Origin: Streptomyces sp. NBC_00306
GTDB lineage: Bacteria > Actinomycetota > Actinomycetes > Streptomycetales > Streptomycetaceae
Reading direction: 5' to 3'
NCBI RefSeq assembly: GCF_036169555.1
Contig: NZ_CP108032.1
Location: 744,001-808,000 of the forward strand
Length of the DNA stretch: 64,000 nt
Shown: piece after piece, positions 1 to 9,588 of the stretch
Position numbering within the stretch: the stretch's first letter is position 1
Layout of the letters: each line of letters starts with the position of its first letter
Notes under the pieces: generated by a model
Database searches by the model: none
What the model was told of the DNA's origin: nothing
Seen by the model: the letters and a program-made list of their open reading frames with translations, nothing else
Made by a program: the position numbers and the translations under genes

Positions 1-966
1 CCGGAGGACGACGAGGACCTGACCGAGCTGCTGCGGAACCTCACCCAGCGACGCAGAGGCGCCGCCACGGTGATCCGTGTGGTCCGGGACGACGGCCGGC
101 AGCGGCATGTGCGCATCACCGCAGAACCGCTGCTCGACCAGAGAACCCTCATCGGCATCTCGGGCATCTACCAGGATGTGTCCGCCGAGTTCCACACCGA
201 GGTGGCCCTGTCGGCGACCTTCGACCAACTGACCGCCGTCCAGGCGCAGGCGGCCCTGCGTCATCGCCTCGCGCTCCAGCTCCAGCAGGCGATCGTTCCG
301 GAGATGCCCGCCCTGGAGGTGCTGCCCGGTCTCCAGGCCACCGCCCGCTACCGGCCCGCGGTGCAGGAGTACCGCGTCGGCGGCGACTGGTACGACGTAC
401 TGCCGCTGCCGGACGGGAAGGTCCTCGTGGCCGTCGGGGACATCGCCGGGCACGGCATCGACTCCGCCACCGGCATGGTCGCCCTGCGCAACGCGCTCCG
501 CGGTCTGGCCTTCACCGGTCACCGGCCCGGACGCCTGATGTCCTGGCTGAACGAGGTCACCATCCATACCCAGGGGCGCCCGACCGCGACCGCCGTGTGC
601 GCGCTCTACGACCCGGCGGACCGCACCCTGCGCTGGGCGAGCGCCGGCCATCTGCCGCTGCTGCTGCTCCGCGAGGGACATGCGCAGTTGCTGGCTCCGC
701 CGAAGAACATCCTTCTGGGGGCGACTCCGGACGCCCGGTACGAGGAGATCACGACCCAGCTGAAGCCGGGCGACACCCTGCTGCTGTTCACCGACGGTCT
801 CATCGAGCGCCGCCACGACGCACTCGACGAAGGCCTCCGGTCGCTGCTGCGCACGGCGGAGGAACTGGCCGGGCGGGAGATCGACGACCAGGTGGACCGG
901 CTGCTGGGAGCCGCGACCGGCGACACCGACGACGACACGAGTCTGATCGCGGTACGGGTCCGCTAG
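1..966 (+). CDS. PAS/SpoIIE-type protein phosphatase (5' end outside window)
   Basis: The reading frame is open from base 1, so the N-terminus lies upstream of the window. The visible part starts with the end of a PAS-like sensor fold (around the residues ISGIYQDVSAEF) followed by a PP2C/SpoIIE phosphatase domain. The domain carries the metal-binding signatures VGGDWYDV, VGDIAGHG, ASAGHLP and LLLFTDGLIE. Members of this family dephosphorylate STAS-domain anti-anti-sigma factors and so release SigB-type sigma factors. An STAS protein, an RsbW-like kinase and a SigB/F-type sigma factor lie within 6 kb, which fits a partner-switching role. The protein is probably cytosolic, since no membrane segment is visible in this part. 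A GTG at 70 is an internal start possibility, but the upstream codons look like genuine PAS sequence. Confidence 0.88.
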   Translation, partial: PEDDEDLTELLRNLTQRRRGAATVIRVVRDDGRQRHVRITAEPLLDQRTLIGISGIYQDVSAEFHTEVALSATFDQLTAVQAQAALRHRLALQLQQAIVPEMPALEVLPGLQATARYRPAVQEYRVGGDWYDVLPLPDGKVLVAVGDIAGHGIDSATGMVALRNALRGLAFTGHRPGRLMSWLNEVTIHTQGRPTATAVCALYDPADRTLRWASAGHLPLLLLREGHAQLLAPPKNILLGATPDARYEEITTQLKPGDTLLLFTDGLIERRHDALDEGLRSLLRTAEELAGREIDDQVDRLLGAATGDTDDDTSLIAVRVR

Positions 967-1042
967 TGCCTGTCGCTCGGATCACGCCGGGAGCGGCACG
1001 TGGGTCACCACGGTCCCGCCCGCAGGGCCCGCCCGCAGGTGC

Positions 1043-4006
1043 TCACTCGGCGGAGCCGCGGCTCTCCCGGGCCAGCCAGCTGCGGATCTTCGTCATCAGC
1101 TGGTCCGTGTCAACCGGCTTGGCCACATAGTCGTTGGCCCCCGCGGCCAGCACCTCGGCCCGGTCACCGGGCATGACCTTGGCGGTGACCGCGATGATCG
1201 GCACCTCGGCGAACCGGGGGATCCGCCGGATGGCGCCCATGGTGGCGATGCCGTCCATGCCGGCCATCATCACGTCCATCACGATCAGATCGACGTTCTC
1301 GTGAGCTTGCAGTACCTCGATCCCCTCCTGGCCGCCGGCCGCCTGGAGAACCAGCATGCCCTCGTGCTCCAGGACCTCGGTGAGGGCGAAGACATTGCGG
1401 GTGTCGTCGTCGACGACCAGGACCGTGGCTCCCGGCGCCTGACCGACCGTGCGCGGCAGAGCCCGGGCGTGTGCTTCCGCCCGTTCCGCCGTCGCGGGCA
1501 CCCGGGGTGCGGCCAGCGCGTGGACCGGCAGGTAGAGCGTGAAGCGGCTGCCCTCGCCCAGCGTGCTCTCGGCGGTGATGGTGCCGCCGAGGAGCTGGGC
1601 GACCTCGCGGCTGATGGAGAGACCGAGGCCGGTGCCACCGTACCGCCGTGACGTGGTTCCGTCGCCCTGCTGGAAGGCGCCGAAGACGGTCTGCAGCCGG
1701 TCCGCGGGGATACCGATACCCGTATCGGTGACCCGGAAGGCCAGGGTCGCCCCGCTGTCGCGCAGGGCGAGCGGCAGTTCGCCGGCGTCGGCGTTCTCGA
1801 TGCGCAGCTCGACCCGGCCCCGCTCGGTGAACTTCAGCGCGTTCGACAGCAGATTGCGCAGCACCTGCCGGAGCCGGGACTCGTCGGTGGTCAGCTGGGC
1901 CGGTATGTCCGCGGCGGCCGTCACCCGGAACTCCAGCTCGCGCTCGCCGGCCACCGGCCGGAAGGTCGCCTCGACGTAGTCGAGGAGCTGCGCCAGCTCG
2001 AACGCCTCCGGGTGGACGTCCATCTTTCCCGCTTCGACCTTGGAGAGATCCAGGATGTCGTTGATCAGCTGGAGCAGGTCGGAGCCGGCCGAGTGGATGA
2101 CCTCGGCGTAGTCGACCTGCTTCTCCGTGAGGTTGCCCTCCAGGTTCTGGGCGAGCAACTGGGCCAGGATCAGCAGGCTGTTGAGCGGTGTCCGCAGTTC
2201 ATGGCTCATGTTGGCAAGGAACTCGGACTTGTACATCGAGGTCCGCGACAGCTGCTGCGCGCGGTCCTCCAGTTCCTGCCGGGCCTGCTCGATCTCCAGG
2301 TTCTTGCGCTCGATGTCACGGTTGCGGTCGGCGAGCAGCGCCGCCTTCTCACGGAACGCCGCGTTGGAGCGCTGGAGTTCCTCCTGCCGTGACTGCAACT
2401 CCGCGGACCGGGTGCTCAGTTCGGCGGTGAGCCGCTGGGACTGCTCCAGCAGCTCGTCGGTACGCACATTGGCGATCAGCGAGCTGACGTTGACCCCGAC
2501 GGTCTCGATGAACTGGTCGAGGAAGTCGCGGTGGATGCGGGTGAACGGCCGCAGGGCCGCCAGTTCGATGACGCCCAGCACCTGGTCCTCGACCACGATG
2601 GGGAGGACGAGAAGGCTGCTCGGCTCCATGCTGCCGGAGCCGGACGCGATGGTGGCGTATCCGGGTGGAAGGTCGTCGACGGCGACGGTGCGCCTGCTGC
2701 GGGCGGCCTGTCCGACGAGGGACTGCCCGAACAGGAAGCGGCGCGGGCCGGCCGAGGGGTCGTCGGGCGAACCGTAGGCGGCGGTCATGACGAGTTCCGG
2801 ACCGCGGTCGCTCTCGTGGGTGAGGAAGAAGCCGCCGTACTGCGCGGAGACCAGCGGCGGTACGTCGTCCATGATGAGTTCGGCGATGGCGGGCAGGCTG
2901 CGGGTGCCCTGCATCAGACCGGAGACGCGGGCCAGGTTCGTCTTCAGCCAGTCCTGTTCCTCGTTGGCCCGGATGGTCTGCCGCAACGACTCGACCATGG
3001 CGTTGATGTTGTCCTTGAGGTCTCCGACCTCGCCGGGCGCCACGACGGTGATGGACCGCGTGAGGTCGCCCTCGGCGACCGCGCTGGTCACTTCGGCGAT
3101 GGCACGGACCTGCCGGGTGAGGTTCCCGGCCAGCTCGTTCACGTTCTCGGTAAGACGCTTCCAGGTGCCGGAGACTCCCTCGACCTCGGCCTGGCCGCCC
3201 AGACGGCCCTCCCGGCCGACCTCGCGGGCCACCCGGGTCACCTCGGCCGCGAACGAGGACAGCTGTTCGACCATGGTGTTGATGGTGGTCTTGAGCTCCA
3301 GGATCTCCCCGCGGGCGTCGACGTCGATCTTGCGGGTGAGGTCACCGCGTGCCACCGCCGTCGTCACCTGGGCGATGTTGCGGACCTGGTTGGTCAGGTT
3401 GTTCGCCATGGAGTTGACGTTGTCGGTGAGGTCCTTCCAGGTCCCGGACACACCGCGGACGGTCGCCTGTCCGCCCAGGTTTCCCTCGGTCCCCACTTCG
3501 CGTGCGACCCGGGTGACCTCCTCGGCGAACGAGGACAGCCGGTCCACCATCGTGTTGATGGTCTCCTTGAGCTCCAGGATCTCCCCGCGGGCGTCGACCC
3601 TGATCTTCTGGGTGAGGTCACCGCGCGCGACCGCGGTGGCGACCTGCGAGATGTTGCGGACCTGCGAGGTGAGGTTGTCCGCCATGGTGTTGACGCCGGT
3701 CGTCAGCTCCTGCCAGACACCGCTGACGCGGGGCTCGCGCGCATGGCCGCCGAGCAGGCCCTGGCCCCCGACCTCGTTGGCGACGCGGGTGACCTCGGAC
3801 GTGACCAGCGACAGCTGCTCCACCATGCCGTTGTAGACGATCGCGATCTCGCCCAGCAGACCCTCGGCGTCGTCGGGCAGGCGGGCGGAGAGATCGCCGT
3901 CGCGTACGGCCGTGAGCCCGGCGAGCAGCTTGCGCAGCCCCTCCTCGCTGAGCTGGGCAGCGGGAGGCGTCCGGCGCGGATCGGGCGTCCGGTCCGGCAC
4001 ATCCAT
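1043..4006 (-). CDS. Multi-HAMP hybrid sensor histidine kinase/response regulator
   Basis: A 987-residue protein. Seen in order: four HAMP-like repeats (about residues 20-345, with the recurring block [11 protein letters not shown] and [10 protein letters not shown]), a GAF domain (about 360-510), a coiled coil (about 515-590), HisKA with phospho-acceptor His602 in the NMSHELRTP motif, an HATPase domain (about 705-830) and a C-terminal receiver domain with Asp911 in [10 protein letters not shown]. There are no transmembrane segments, so this is a soluble sensor. The architecture resembles fungal class III (Nik1-type) osmosensor kinases and is common in actinomycetes. The start is supported by a GAGG Shine-Dalgarno 8 bases upstream. 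It is transcribed toward the SpoIIE-type phosphatase gene (convergent). Its partner is unknown, and the adjacent sigma/anti-sigma genes suggest a joint stress circuit. Confidence 0.93.
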   Translation of the reverse strand: MDVPDRTPDPRRTPPAAQLSEEGLRKLLAGLTAVRDGDLSARLPDDAEGLLGEIAIVYNGMVEQLSLVTSEVTRVANEVGGQGLLGGHAREPRVSGVWQELTTGVNTMADNLTSQVRNISQVATAVARGDLTQKIRVDARGEILELKETINTMVDRLSSFAEEVTRVAREVGTEGNLGGQATVRGVSGTWKDLTDNVNSMANNLTNQVRNIAQVTTAVARGDLTRKIDVDARGEILELKTTINTMVEQLSSFAAEVTRVAREVGREGRLGGQAEVEGVSGTWKRLTENVNELAGNLTRQVRAIAEVTSAVAEGDLTRSITVVAPGEVGDLKDNINAMVESLRQTIRANEEQDWLKTNLARVSGLMQGTRSLPAIAELIMDDVPPLVSAQYGGFFLTHESDRGPELVMTAAYGSPDDPSAGPRRFLFGQSLVGQAARSRRTVAVDDLPPGYATIASGSGSMEPSSLLVLPIVVEDQVLGVIELAALRPFTRIHRDFLDQFIETVGVNVSSLIANVRTDELLEQSQRLTAELSTRSAELQSRQEELQRSNAAFREKAALLADRNRDIERKNLEIEQARQELEDRAQQLSRTSMYKSEFLANMSHELRTPLNSLLILAQLLAQNLEGNLTEKQVDYAEVIHSAGSDLLQLINDILDLSKVEAGKMDVHPEAFELAQLLDYVEATFRPVAGERELEFRVTAAADIPAQLTTDESRLRQVLRNLLSNALKFTERGRVELRIENADAGELPLALRDSGATLAFRVTDTGIGIPADRLQTVFGAFQQGDGTTSRRYGGTGLGLSISREVAQLLGGTITAESTLGEGSRFTLYLPVHALAAPRVPATAERAEAHARALPRTVGQAPGATVLVVDDDTRNVFALTEVLEHEGMLVLQAAGGQEGIEVLQAHENVDLIVMDVMMAGMDGIATMGAIRRIPRFAEVPIIAVTAKVMPGDRAEVLAAGANDYVAKPVDTDQLMTKIRSWLARESRGSAE

Positions 4007-4335
4007 CGTCGACCTCGCCTGTCGTCATTCACGGCGCCGCACCGGCCGCGCCGTGAGAGGACTGCCGTGGGGCTGACCGTGGTGAACGGCGGTTTTCGCA
4101 TCCACTGTGGCACGCTCCCACCCCCGCGACACCCGGAACTGCGTACAGATGTTCCCCCCTCCGGGCGGCGCCCCCGCCCGTACCGCCCCCTGCCGCCCCG
4201 TGGGGCGCCCGGGCAGCCACGAACCACGGCCGAAACATGGTGAAGCGTCTAAAATGGGAGTTTCTCAGCAGGTAGCTCAGACGACGGTCCCGCTGTATCC
4301 GACAGCGCCGGCCTCCGCCCCGTCGAAGGAGCCCC
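4007..4335. other. Divergent intergenic region, kinase / sigma factor
   Basis: This 329-base spacer separates the divergent kinase and sigma-factor genes and must hold both promoters. It contains a short A/T-richer stretch near 4240-4265. I could not identify a convincing -35/-10 pair or a GTTT-N15-GGGTA SigB-type promoter. Confidence 0.4.
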
Positions 4336-5214
4336 ATGTCCCGCACCCTCGCCGTTCCGGCGACCGTGGACCTCACCGAGCCCGGCTCCGTCAGTACGAC
4401 GGACGCCAAGGAACTCTCGGCGGCACTGTTCGAGCGCATGGCGACGCTGGACGAGGGAACAGCGGAGTACGCCTACGCCCGGAACACCCTCGTCGAGCTC
4501 AATCTCAGCCTGGTGAAGTTCGCCGCGACCCGGTTCCGCAACCGGGCGGAGCCCATGGAGGACATCATCCAGGTGGGCACGATCGGGCTGATCAAGGCGA
4601 TCAACCGGTTCGACACCGGCCGCGGCGTGGAATTCGCGTGCTTCGCCCTGCCGACCATCGTGGGCGAGATGAAGCGCTTCTTCCGGGACACCAGCTGGGC
4701 CGTCAGAGTGCCGCGCCGGCTCCAGGAGCTGCGGATCGACCTGGCCAAGGCCGTCGATGTGATGGAACAGGACCTCGGGCGTCGGCCGACGACCGCAGAG
4801 CTCGCCGAGCGGCTCGACGTCACCGAGGAGGAGATCGTCGAGGGCGAGCGGGCGTCCAACGGCTATGTCGCGCGCTCCCTGGACGTCCCGGCGAACGAGG
4901 ACGACGGCACGGTGGGAGCGCTGACCCGCAGCCTCGGCTGCGAGGACAGGTCCTACGACATCGTGGACTGCCTGGAGTCCCTGAAACCGCTCATCGCCGC
5001 GCTGGACGAGCGGGACCGGCTCGTGCTGTCCCTGCGCTTCGGCGACGAGCTGACACAGTCGGAGATCGGCGACCGGCTCGGCCTCTCGCAGATGCATGTC
5101 TCGCGTCTGCTGGCCCGCATCCTCGGCGCGCTGCGCGCAGGGCTGCTGAGTGACGAGCCTCCCGCCGACGGCCCTACCGATCCGGAGTCCCCGCCTGCCG
5201 GTCCGGCGACGTGA
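4336..5214 (+). CDS. RNA polymerase sigma factor, SigB/SigF/SigG family
   Basis: A 292-residue sigma-70 family protein. Region 2 shows the block EDIIQVGTIGLIKAINRFD and a core-binding helix (about residues 55-120). Region 3 includes GRRPTTAELAERLDVTEEE, and region 4 ends with the helix-turn-helix LTQSEIGDRLGLSQMHVSRLL (about 235-265). This is the SpoIIAC/SigB/SigF type, which in Streptomyces controls stress and sporulation genes and is held inactive by RsbW-like anti-sigma kinases. A GGAG site sits 4 bases before the ATG. The last 41 bases overlap the 3' end of the convergent RsbW-like gene. The C-terminal tail after region 4 is Pro/Ala-rich and probably disordered. Confidence 0.93.
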   Translation: MSRTLAVPATVDLTEPGSVSTTDAKELSAALFERMATLDEGTAEYAYARNTLVELNLSLVKFAATRFRNRAEPMEDIIQVGTIGLIKAINRFDTGRGVEFACFALPTIVGEMKRFFRDTSWAVRVPRRLQELRIDLAKAVDVMEQDLGRRPTTAELAERLDVTEEEIVEGERASNGYVARSLDVPANEDDGTVGALTRSLGCEDRSYDIVDCLESLKPLIAALDERDRLVLSLRFGDELTQSEIGDRLGLSQMHVSRLLARILGALRAGLLSDEPPADGPTDPESPPAGPAT

Positions 5215-5617
5215 CCTGGACCCAGACGATCTTTCCGCCGTCCGTCGGGGCCCAGCCCCAGCTCTGCGACAGGCGCTCCAGCACGATCAGCCCGTGACCA
5301 CCGGGCAGGGACACCTCCCTGGGCCGGGGATGCGGCGGCTGGGCGCTGGTGTCGGCGACCTCGATCCGCAGACCGTCGGGGCCGTGGCGCAGCACCAGCT
5401 CGGTGGGCCCGCCGGCGTGCAGACAGGCGTTGGTGGCCATTTCGGAGACGAGCAGCAGCACATCCTCGACGACCGCTCCCCGCTCCCCCACCGCCGGCGT
5501 CCATCCCCAGTCGTCGAGGGCCTCGGCGGTGAAGTCGCGGCATCGGCTCACCACGCCCTTCGTCCCGAACAGGGCGAGACGACGTGTCTGCCCCTGTCCA
5601 CGGAGGCTTGCACCCAT
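5174..5617 (-). CDS. RsbW-like ATP-binding protein (anti-sigma kinase family)
   Basis: A 147-residue HATPase_c_2 protein of the RsbW/SpoIIAB class. The N-box VLLLVSEMATNACLHAGG and the G1/G2 boxes (VADTSAQPP, GGHGLIVLERL) are visible. Such proteins bind sigma factors and phosphorylate STAS antagonists. The ATG at 5617 is chosen because GGAGGAT stands 5 bases upstream, and because it lies 11 bases after the stop of the STAS gene, giving a two-gene operon. The much longer upstream frame overlaps the STAS gene and has Arg-rich shadow composition. The 3' end overlaps the sigma-factor gene convergently. Pairing with that sigma factor is inferred from position only. Confidence 0.85.
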   Translation of the reverse strand: MGASLRGQGQTRRLALFGTKGVVSRCRDFTAEALDDWGWTPAVGERGAVVEDVLLLVSEMATNACLHAGGPTELVLRHGPDGLRIEVADTSAQPPHPRPREVSLPGGHGLIVLERLSQSWGWAPTDGGKIVWVQVTSPDRQAGTPDR

Positions 5618-5628
5618 CAGATCCTCCG

Positions 5629-6024
5629 CTAGGTCGGCCGCTCGTCCGCCAGAGCCTCGTCCAGGCCGGCGTACACCCGGAACACCGCATGGGCGCCGGT
5701 GATGTCGAACATGCGTGCCACCGGAGGCCGGAGTGCGGCGAGCTCCAGGCGGCTTCCCGCTTCGCGCGCCGTCAGTCGCGCCCGGAGCAGGACGTTCAGG
5801 CCGGTCGAGTCGCAGAACTGGAGATCCCCGCAGTCCACCACGACGCGCTCGGGAGCGGTTTCCAGACACTGCTGAAGGGCCTCACGCAGGGGCTCGGCGG
5901 TGTCGTGGTCGAGTTCGCCCGTGAGCAGCACGACCACGGTCGTCCCGGCGGGGCGCACCTCGACGCCGAAGCGTCCGTCCGCCGCGCCCTCCCCCGGTGG
6001 CTGCCCGGATACTCCCGAGACCAT
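5629..6024 (-). CDS. STAS-domain anti-anti-sigma factor (RsbV/SpoIIAA-like)
   Basis: A 131-residue STAS protein. The conserved phospho-acceptor region reads CDSTGLNVLL, and the N-terminal strands (VVVLLTGELDHDTAEPL) match anti-sigma-factor antagonists. It would sequester the RsbW-like kinase when unphosphorylated. The start at 6024 has a purine-rich GGCGGGAGAG site; the longer frame upstream is Arg/Cys-rich and unlike the family. It is the first gene of the operon with the downstream ATP-binding protein. The substrate Ser of the SpoIIE-type phosphatase at the left edge may be the one in CDSTG. Confidence 0.88.
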   Translation of the reverse strand: MVSGVSGQPPGEGAADGRFGVEVRPAGTTVVVLLTGELDHDTAEPLREALQQCLETAPERVVVDCGDLQFCDSTGLNVLLRARLTAREAGSRLELAALRPPVARMFDITGAHAVFRVYAGLDEALADERPT

Positions 6025-6239
6025 GGGGCTCTCCCGCCTTTCTGCCGTGAATCCGGCCGCGCACCCGCACCCGTTGCGCGCCGCGTCGAGACCGGCAGAA
6101 CGCACCCGCCGTCTCTGATGGGACAGCGCTCCCGGTGTTTCCCCGGATGTACGCAACAGTGCCCGGCACGGCTGCCTCAAAACGCGCCGACCATGTACGG
6201 GCCCGGGAGCGCACGGCGGACCTGCCTCCTGACGTGCGG

Positions 6240-7775
6240 TCACACGGCCGGCGCGCTCGGCGGGCCACCGGGCTCCTTCGACCGCAGGTCACCGGCGTTG
6301 CCCCGCAGCTCGCCGCCCTTGGCCTTCACCGCGGACAGCGGGGTGGCGATGTCCTCCAGGGACTTCTGTTCGGCGGCCACGGCGAAGAACACGGCCACCA
6401 GGCCGGCCAGCACCATCAGCGCGGCTCCGATGCAGAAGGCGAGCACGGCGTCGGCGACGACTCCGCTCTCCGTCAGCTCGGCGAAGATCAGCGGGCCGGA
6501 GATTCCGCCGGCCGCCGTGCCGATGGCGTAGAAGAACGCGATCGACATGGCCCGCGTCTCCATCGGGAAGATCTCACTCACCGTGAGGTACGCCGAGCTG
6601 GCGCCCGCCGACGCGAAGAACAGCACGACGCACCAGCACAGGGTCATCGTCGTGGCGTTGAGCCAACCGGCCCCGAACATCCAGGCCGTGACGAACAGCA
6701 GGACGCCGGAGAGGATGTAGGTGCCCGCGATCATGGGACGCCGGCCCCAGGTGTCGAACAGCCGGCCCAGCAGCAGCGGGCCGAGGAAGTTGCCGAAGGC
6801 GATGACGGCGAAGAAGTAGCCGGTCGTGCTGCTGGAGACGTCGAAGAACTTCACCAGGATCGAGCCGAATCCGAAGGTGATCGCGTTGTAGAGGAACGCC
6901 TGTCCGATGAAGAGCGCGAAGCCGAGGGTCGCCCGCCGGGGATAGTCGCGGAAGACGCTTCTGCCGATCTCGACGAACCCGATGCTGCGCCGCTGTTCGA
7001 TGGTGATCTCGGTAGCGGGTTCGGGCAGCGGCCGGCCGGTTTCCTCCTCGATCTCGCGCTCGACCTGGTCGACGAGTTTCTCCGCTTCCTCCGACTGCCC
7101 GTGGATGAACATCCAGCGCGGGCTCTCCGGCACATGGCGGCGTACGAGCAGGATGACGAGGCCGAGGACGACACCGAGGGCGAACGTCAGCCGCCAGCCG
7201 AGGTCCTTGGGGAAGATGTCGGTGTTCAGGGCGACAACCGACAGCAGCGCGCCGCCCATGGCTCCGAGCCAGTAACTGCCGTTGATGATCAGGTCGACGC
7301 GCCCGCGGTACTTGCTGGGGATCAGCTCGTCGATGGCGGAGTTGATGGCCGCGTACTCACCGCCGATGCCGAAGCCGGTCAGGAAGCGGAAGAGGAAGAA
7401 CCACCAGACGGAGAACGAGACGGCGGTCAGCGCGGTGGCCGCGAGGTAGACGGCCAGGGTGATCAGGAACAGCTTCTTGCGGCCGTAGCGGTCGGTGAGC
7501 CGGCCGAAGAAGAGGGCGCCCGAACAGGCACCCGCCACATAGAGGGCCGCGGCCGTACCGGTGACCTGGGCGTCGCTGATCGGCAGTCCGCTGCCGTCCT
7601 CGGAGAGCCGGCTCGCGATGTTGCCGACGACGGTCACTTCCAGACCGTCGAGGATCCACACGGTGCCGAGGCCGATCACGATCATCCAGTGCCATCGCGA
7701 CCAGGGCAGCCGGTCCAGTCTCGCAGGGACCTTGGTGGTGATGGTCCCGGTGGTCGCTTCTCCGCCAGAGCTCAT
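6240..7775 (-). CDS. MFS transporter, sugar/metabolite porter type
   Basis: A 511-residue major facilitator with about 12 membrane segments. Recognisable motifs are GRLTDRYGRKKLFL after helix 2, a Gly-rich helix GFGIGGEYAAINSAIDELIP with a charged loop, and a second-half GRLFDTWGRRPM repeat. This pattern fits the sugar-porter / metabolite:H+ symporter branch. The central cytosolic loop of about 60 residues is charged. GAGGAGG precedes the ATG by 7 bases. Substrate is not deducible. It is a single gene, with about 215 bases to the STAS gene. Confidence 0.9.
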   Translation of the reverse strand: MSSGGEATTGTITTKVPARLDRLPWSRWHWMIVIGLGTVWILDGLEVTVVGNIASRLSEDGSGLPISDAQVTGTAAALYVAGACSGALFFGRLTDRYGRKKLFLITLAVYLAATALTAVSFSVWWFFLFRFLTGFGIGGEYAAINSAIDELIPSKYRGRVDLIINGSYWLGAMGGALLSVVALNTDIFPKDLGWRLTFALGVVLGLVILLVRRHVPESPRWMFIHGQSEEAEKLVDQVEREIEEETGRPLPEPATEITIEQRRSIGFVEIGRSVFRDYPRRATLGFALFIGQAFLYNAITFGFGSILVKFFDVSSSTTGYFFAVIAFGNFLGPLLLGRLFDTWGRRPMIAGTYILSGVLLFVTAWMFGAGWLNATTMTLCWCVVLFFASAGASSAYLTVSEIFPMETRAMSIAFFYAIGTAAGGISGPLIFAELTESGVVADAVLAFCIGAALMVLAGLVAVFFAVAAEQKSLEDIATPLSAVKAKGGELRGNAGDLRSKEPGGPPSAPAV

Positions 7776-7902
7776 GGGCAGTGCCTCCTCGGGGGCGGCC
7801 TTCCGTCACCGCCCATGGCGCCGCATGCGGGTACCCGATGGTCAAACCCGGTAAACGGGGCCGTGCACGGGCCGTGGGCCGGGCCCTTGGGGGACGGCCG
7901 GG

Positions 7903-9138
7903 TCAGCGGGCCGCGGCGCGCTCCCGTCGCCGTTCCTTGACCCATTCGCGGGCCGCGGCGATCCTCGGGTACTTCTCGCGCTGCTCCCGCGCGCTGCGGT
8001 CGAGCTCCTCCATGAGGCGCTGGGAGCGGAATTCCGGGGCCAGTTCGTCGAGGATGCGGTCGATCTCGGCGAGGAGCGCGCCGTGGAGCTGCCAGTGGCG
8101 CGGGTGGCGCTGGACGCCCTGGAGAAGCAGTTGGGCCGCGCGTTCGCGACGGGTGGCGGCCGCCGCCAGGTCCGCGGCGAGCCGGCTCTCCGCCGCTTCG
8201 GCGGCCTCGCTCGTCTGTGTGGTGACAAGGACCGCGAAGCTGACCAGAGCGTCGGCGGCATGCCCCAGCAGGTCCTCCAGTTCACGGCCCACCTCGGGGG
8301 GAAAGAGGTTCTCCTCGTCCCGTTCCTTGGCGAGGTCGGTCATGGTCCTGGCGAGGACGCGCAGGACGACCGCGCAGATCTCCAGGGTGTCGAGTCCGGT
8401 CCGCAGCACGACGCGGTGCAGCAGCCCCTCCTTGACCCGGGGGTTGAGCCTGAGACTGTCCTCGGCCTGGCGCAGGGCGGCGTCGACGTCGGCGATGTCG
8501 TGGTCGAGCCGGCGCGCCTCGTGCAGCCGGGCCGCGGCGGCCGCGACCGGCGTGGGGGTGGTCAGCTCCTCACCGAGGCGCAGCAGCAGCTGACGCATCC
8601 GCCGGGCCAGATCCGAGATGGACTCCCCCGCCGTGCCGACCCACACCGGTGGCACGAACAGCACGTTGAAGGCCAGCCCGACGGCGGCGCCGATGACCGT
8701 CTCCAGGATGCGGTCCCAGGCGGTGTCGGCCACCTGGGTCACGCCGAGGACGAGCATGGCGCTGATCGCCACCTCGGGAACGAACTCGCTCACCCGGACC
8801 ACCCGGCCGACGACCAGGGACGCCAGGATGATCAGCCCGAGGCTCCACCAGCTGAGACCGACGAGCACGCTGAAGCCGATGGCGAGGAGCACCCCCGCCA
8901 CGACCGCGTTCACGCGTCGGACCCCGGTGGTCAGGGTGGAATACAGGGTCACCTGGACGACGAGAAGGGCCGTCAGCGGTGCGGTGAGCGGGGCCGGTTC
9001 GCTGCTCAGCTGGAGAGCGACGACGTAGGCGATGGTGGCGGCGGCGGTCGACCGGACGGTCTGGACGACGACAGGCTCGCGGTACCGGTGGAAGAGTTCG
9101 ACGACCGGCGTTCGTGCGGATTCGCGCATGTCAGGCAC
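7903..9138 (-). CDS. FUSC/ArAE-type membrane protein (aromatic acid exporter family)
   Basis: A 411-residue protein with about six N-terminal membrane helices (residues 30-190, e.g. LLVVQVTLYSTLTTGVRR and VLGVTQVADTAWDRI) and a long charged, helical C-terminal cytosolic half (190-411). This matches half-size FUSC/aromatic acid exporter-like proteins. The start is uncertain: a GTG at 9138 or an ATG at 9129, neither with a strong ribosome binding site. The gene follows the CDGSH gene by 15-24 bases, so translation may be coupled. Substrate unknown. Confidence 0.8.
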   Translation of the reverse strand: MPDMRESARTPVVELFHRYREPVVVQTVRSTAAATIAYVVALQLSSEPAPLTAPLTALLVVQVTLYSTLTTGVRRVNAVVAGVLLAIGFSVLVGLSWWSLGLIILASLVVGRVVRVSEFVPEVAISAMLVLGVTQVADTAWDRILETVIGAAVGLAFNVLFVPPVWVGTAGESISDLARRMRQLLLRLGEELTTPTPVAAAAARLHEARRLDHDIADVDAALRQAEDSLRLNPRVKEGLLHRVVLRTGLDTLEICAVVLRVLARTMTDLAKERDEENLFPPEVGRELEDLLGHAADALVSFAVLVTTQTSEAAEAAESRLAADLAAAATRRERAAQLLLQGVQRHPRHWQLHGALLAEIDRILDELAPEFRSQRLMEELDRSAREQREKYPRIAAAREWVKERRRERAAAR

Positions 9139-9153
9139 GTGGACCGGGCGCGC

Positions 9154-9393
9154 TCACCGCTTGGTGCGACGTCGGTGGCTGGTGTCGCACCAGGGGTAGG
9201 TCCGACTGCGCCGGCACGTGCACAGCGCGACGGTGAACCGGTCGGACGTCACCGTGGTGCCGTCGTCGAGGACGACCTCGACCGGACCTTCGACGAGCAC
9301 CGGGCCGTTCTCGGTCACGGTCACACGGCGCGGCCGCTCGGCCGCCTCGTCGTCCCGCCGGTCCGTCGGTTGCGGCTCGTTCGCGTTCCTCAT
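9154..9393 (-). CDS. Small CDGSH-type iron-sulfur protein (variant CDTSH)
   Basis: A 79-residue protein ending in CTCRRSRTYPWCDTSHRRR. This is the CxC-x2-S-x3-P-x-CD-x-S-H pattern of single-domain CDGSH [2Fe-2S] proteins. The three Cys and the His ligand are all present, but the usual Gly of CDGSH is Thr. The first 25 residues are polar and disordered. Family members are redox-active and of uncertain role. It is followed closely by the FUSC gene on the same strand. Confidence 0.85.
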   Translation of the reverse strand: MRNANEPQPTDRRDDEAAERPRRVTVTENGPVLVEGPVEVVLDDGTTVTSDRFTVALCTCRRSRTYPWCDTSHRRRTKR

Positions 9394-9588
9394 GTGACTG
9401 AGGTGCCCGTTGAGATGGCGCCGTCACGGTGAGCGGCGGGTTTTCGGATGAACCTACAAGCGGCCGATCCTCCGGATGGCCCCGTTTCACCGGCTGCGCG
9501 CGGGGGACTCGGAGCGCGCGGAGCACCTGTCTCCCCGATGCGGAGGCACATCTCTCCCCGTTACGGCCCCAACAGTACGGAGTGCCTG

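Noticed and set aside
2531..4243. 570-residue plus-strand frame opposite the hybrid kinase
   Set aside because: It lies antisense to conserved HAMP, GAF and kinase sequence, and its composition (Gly/Asp/Arg/Val) is that of a high-GC shadow frame.
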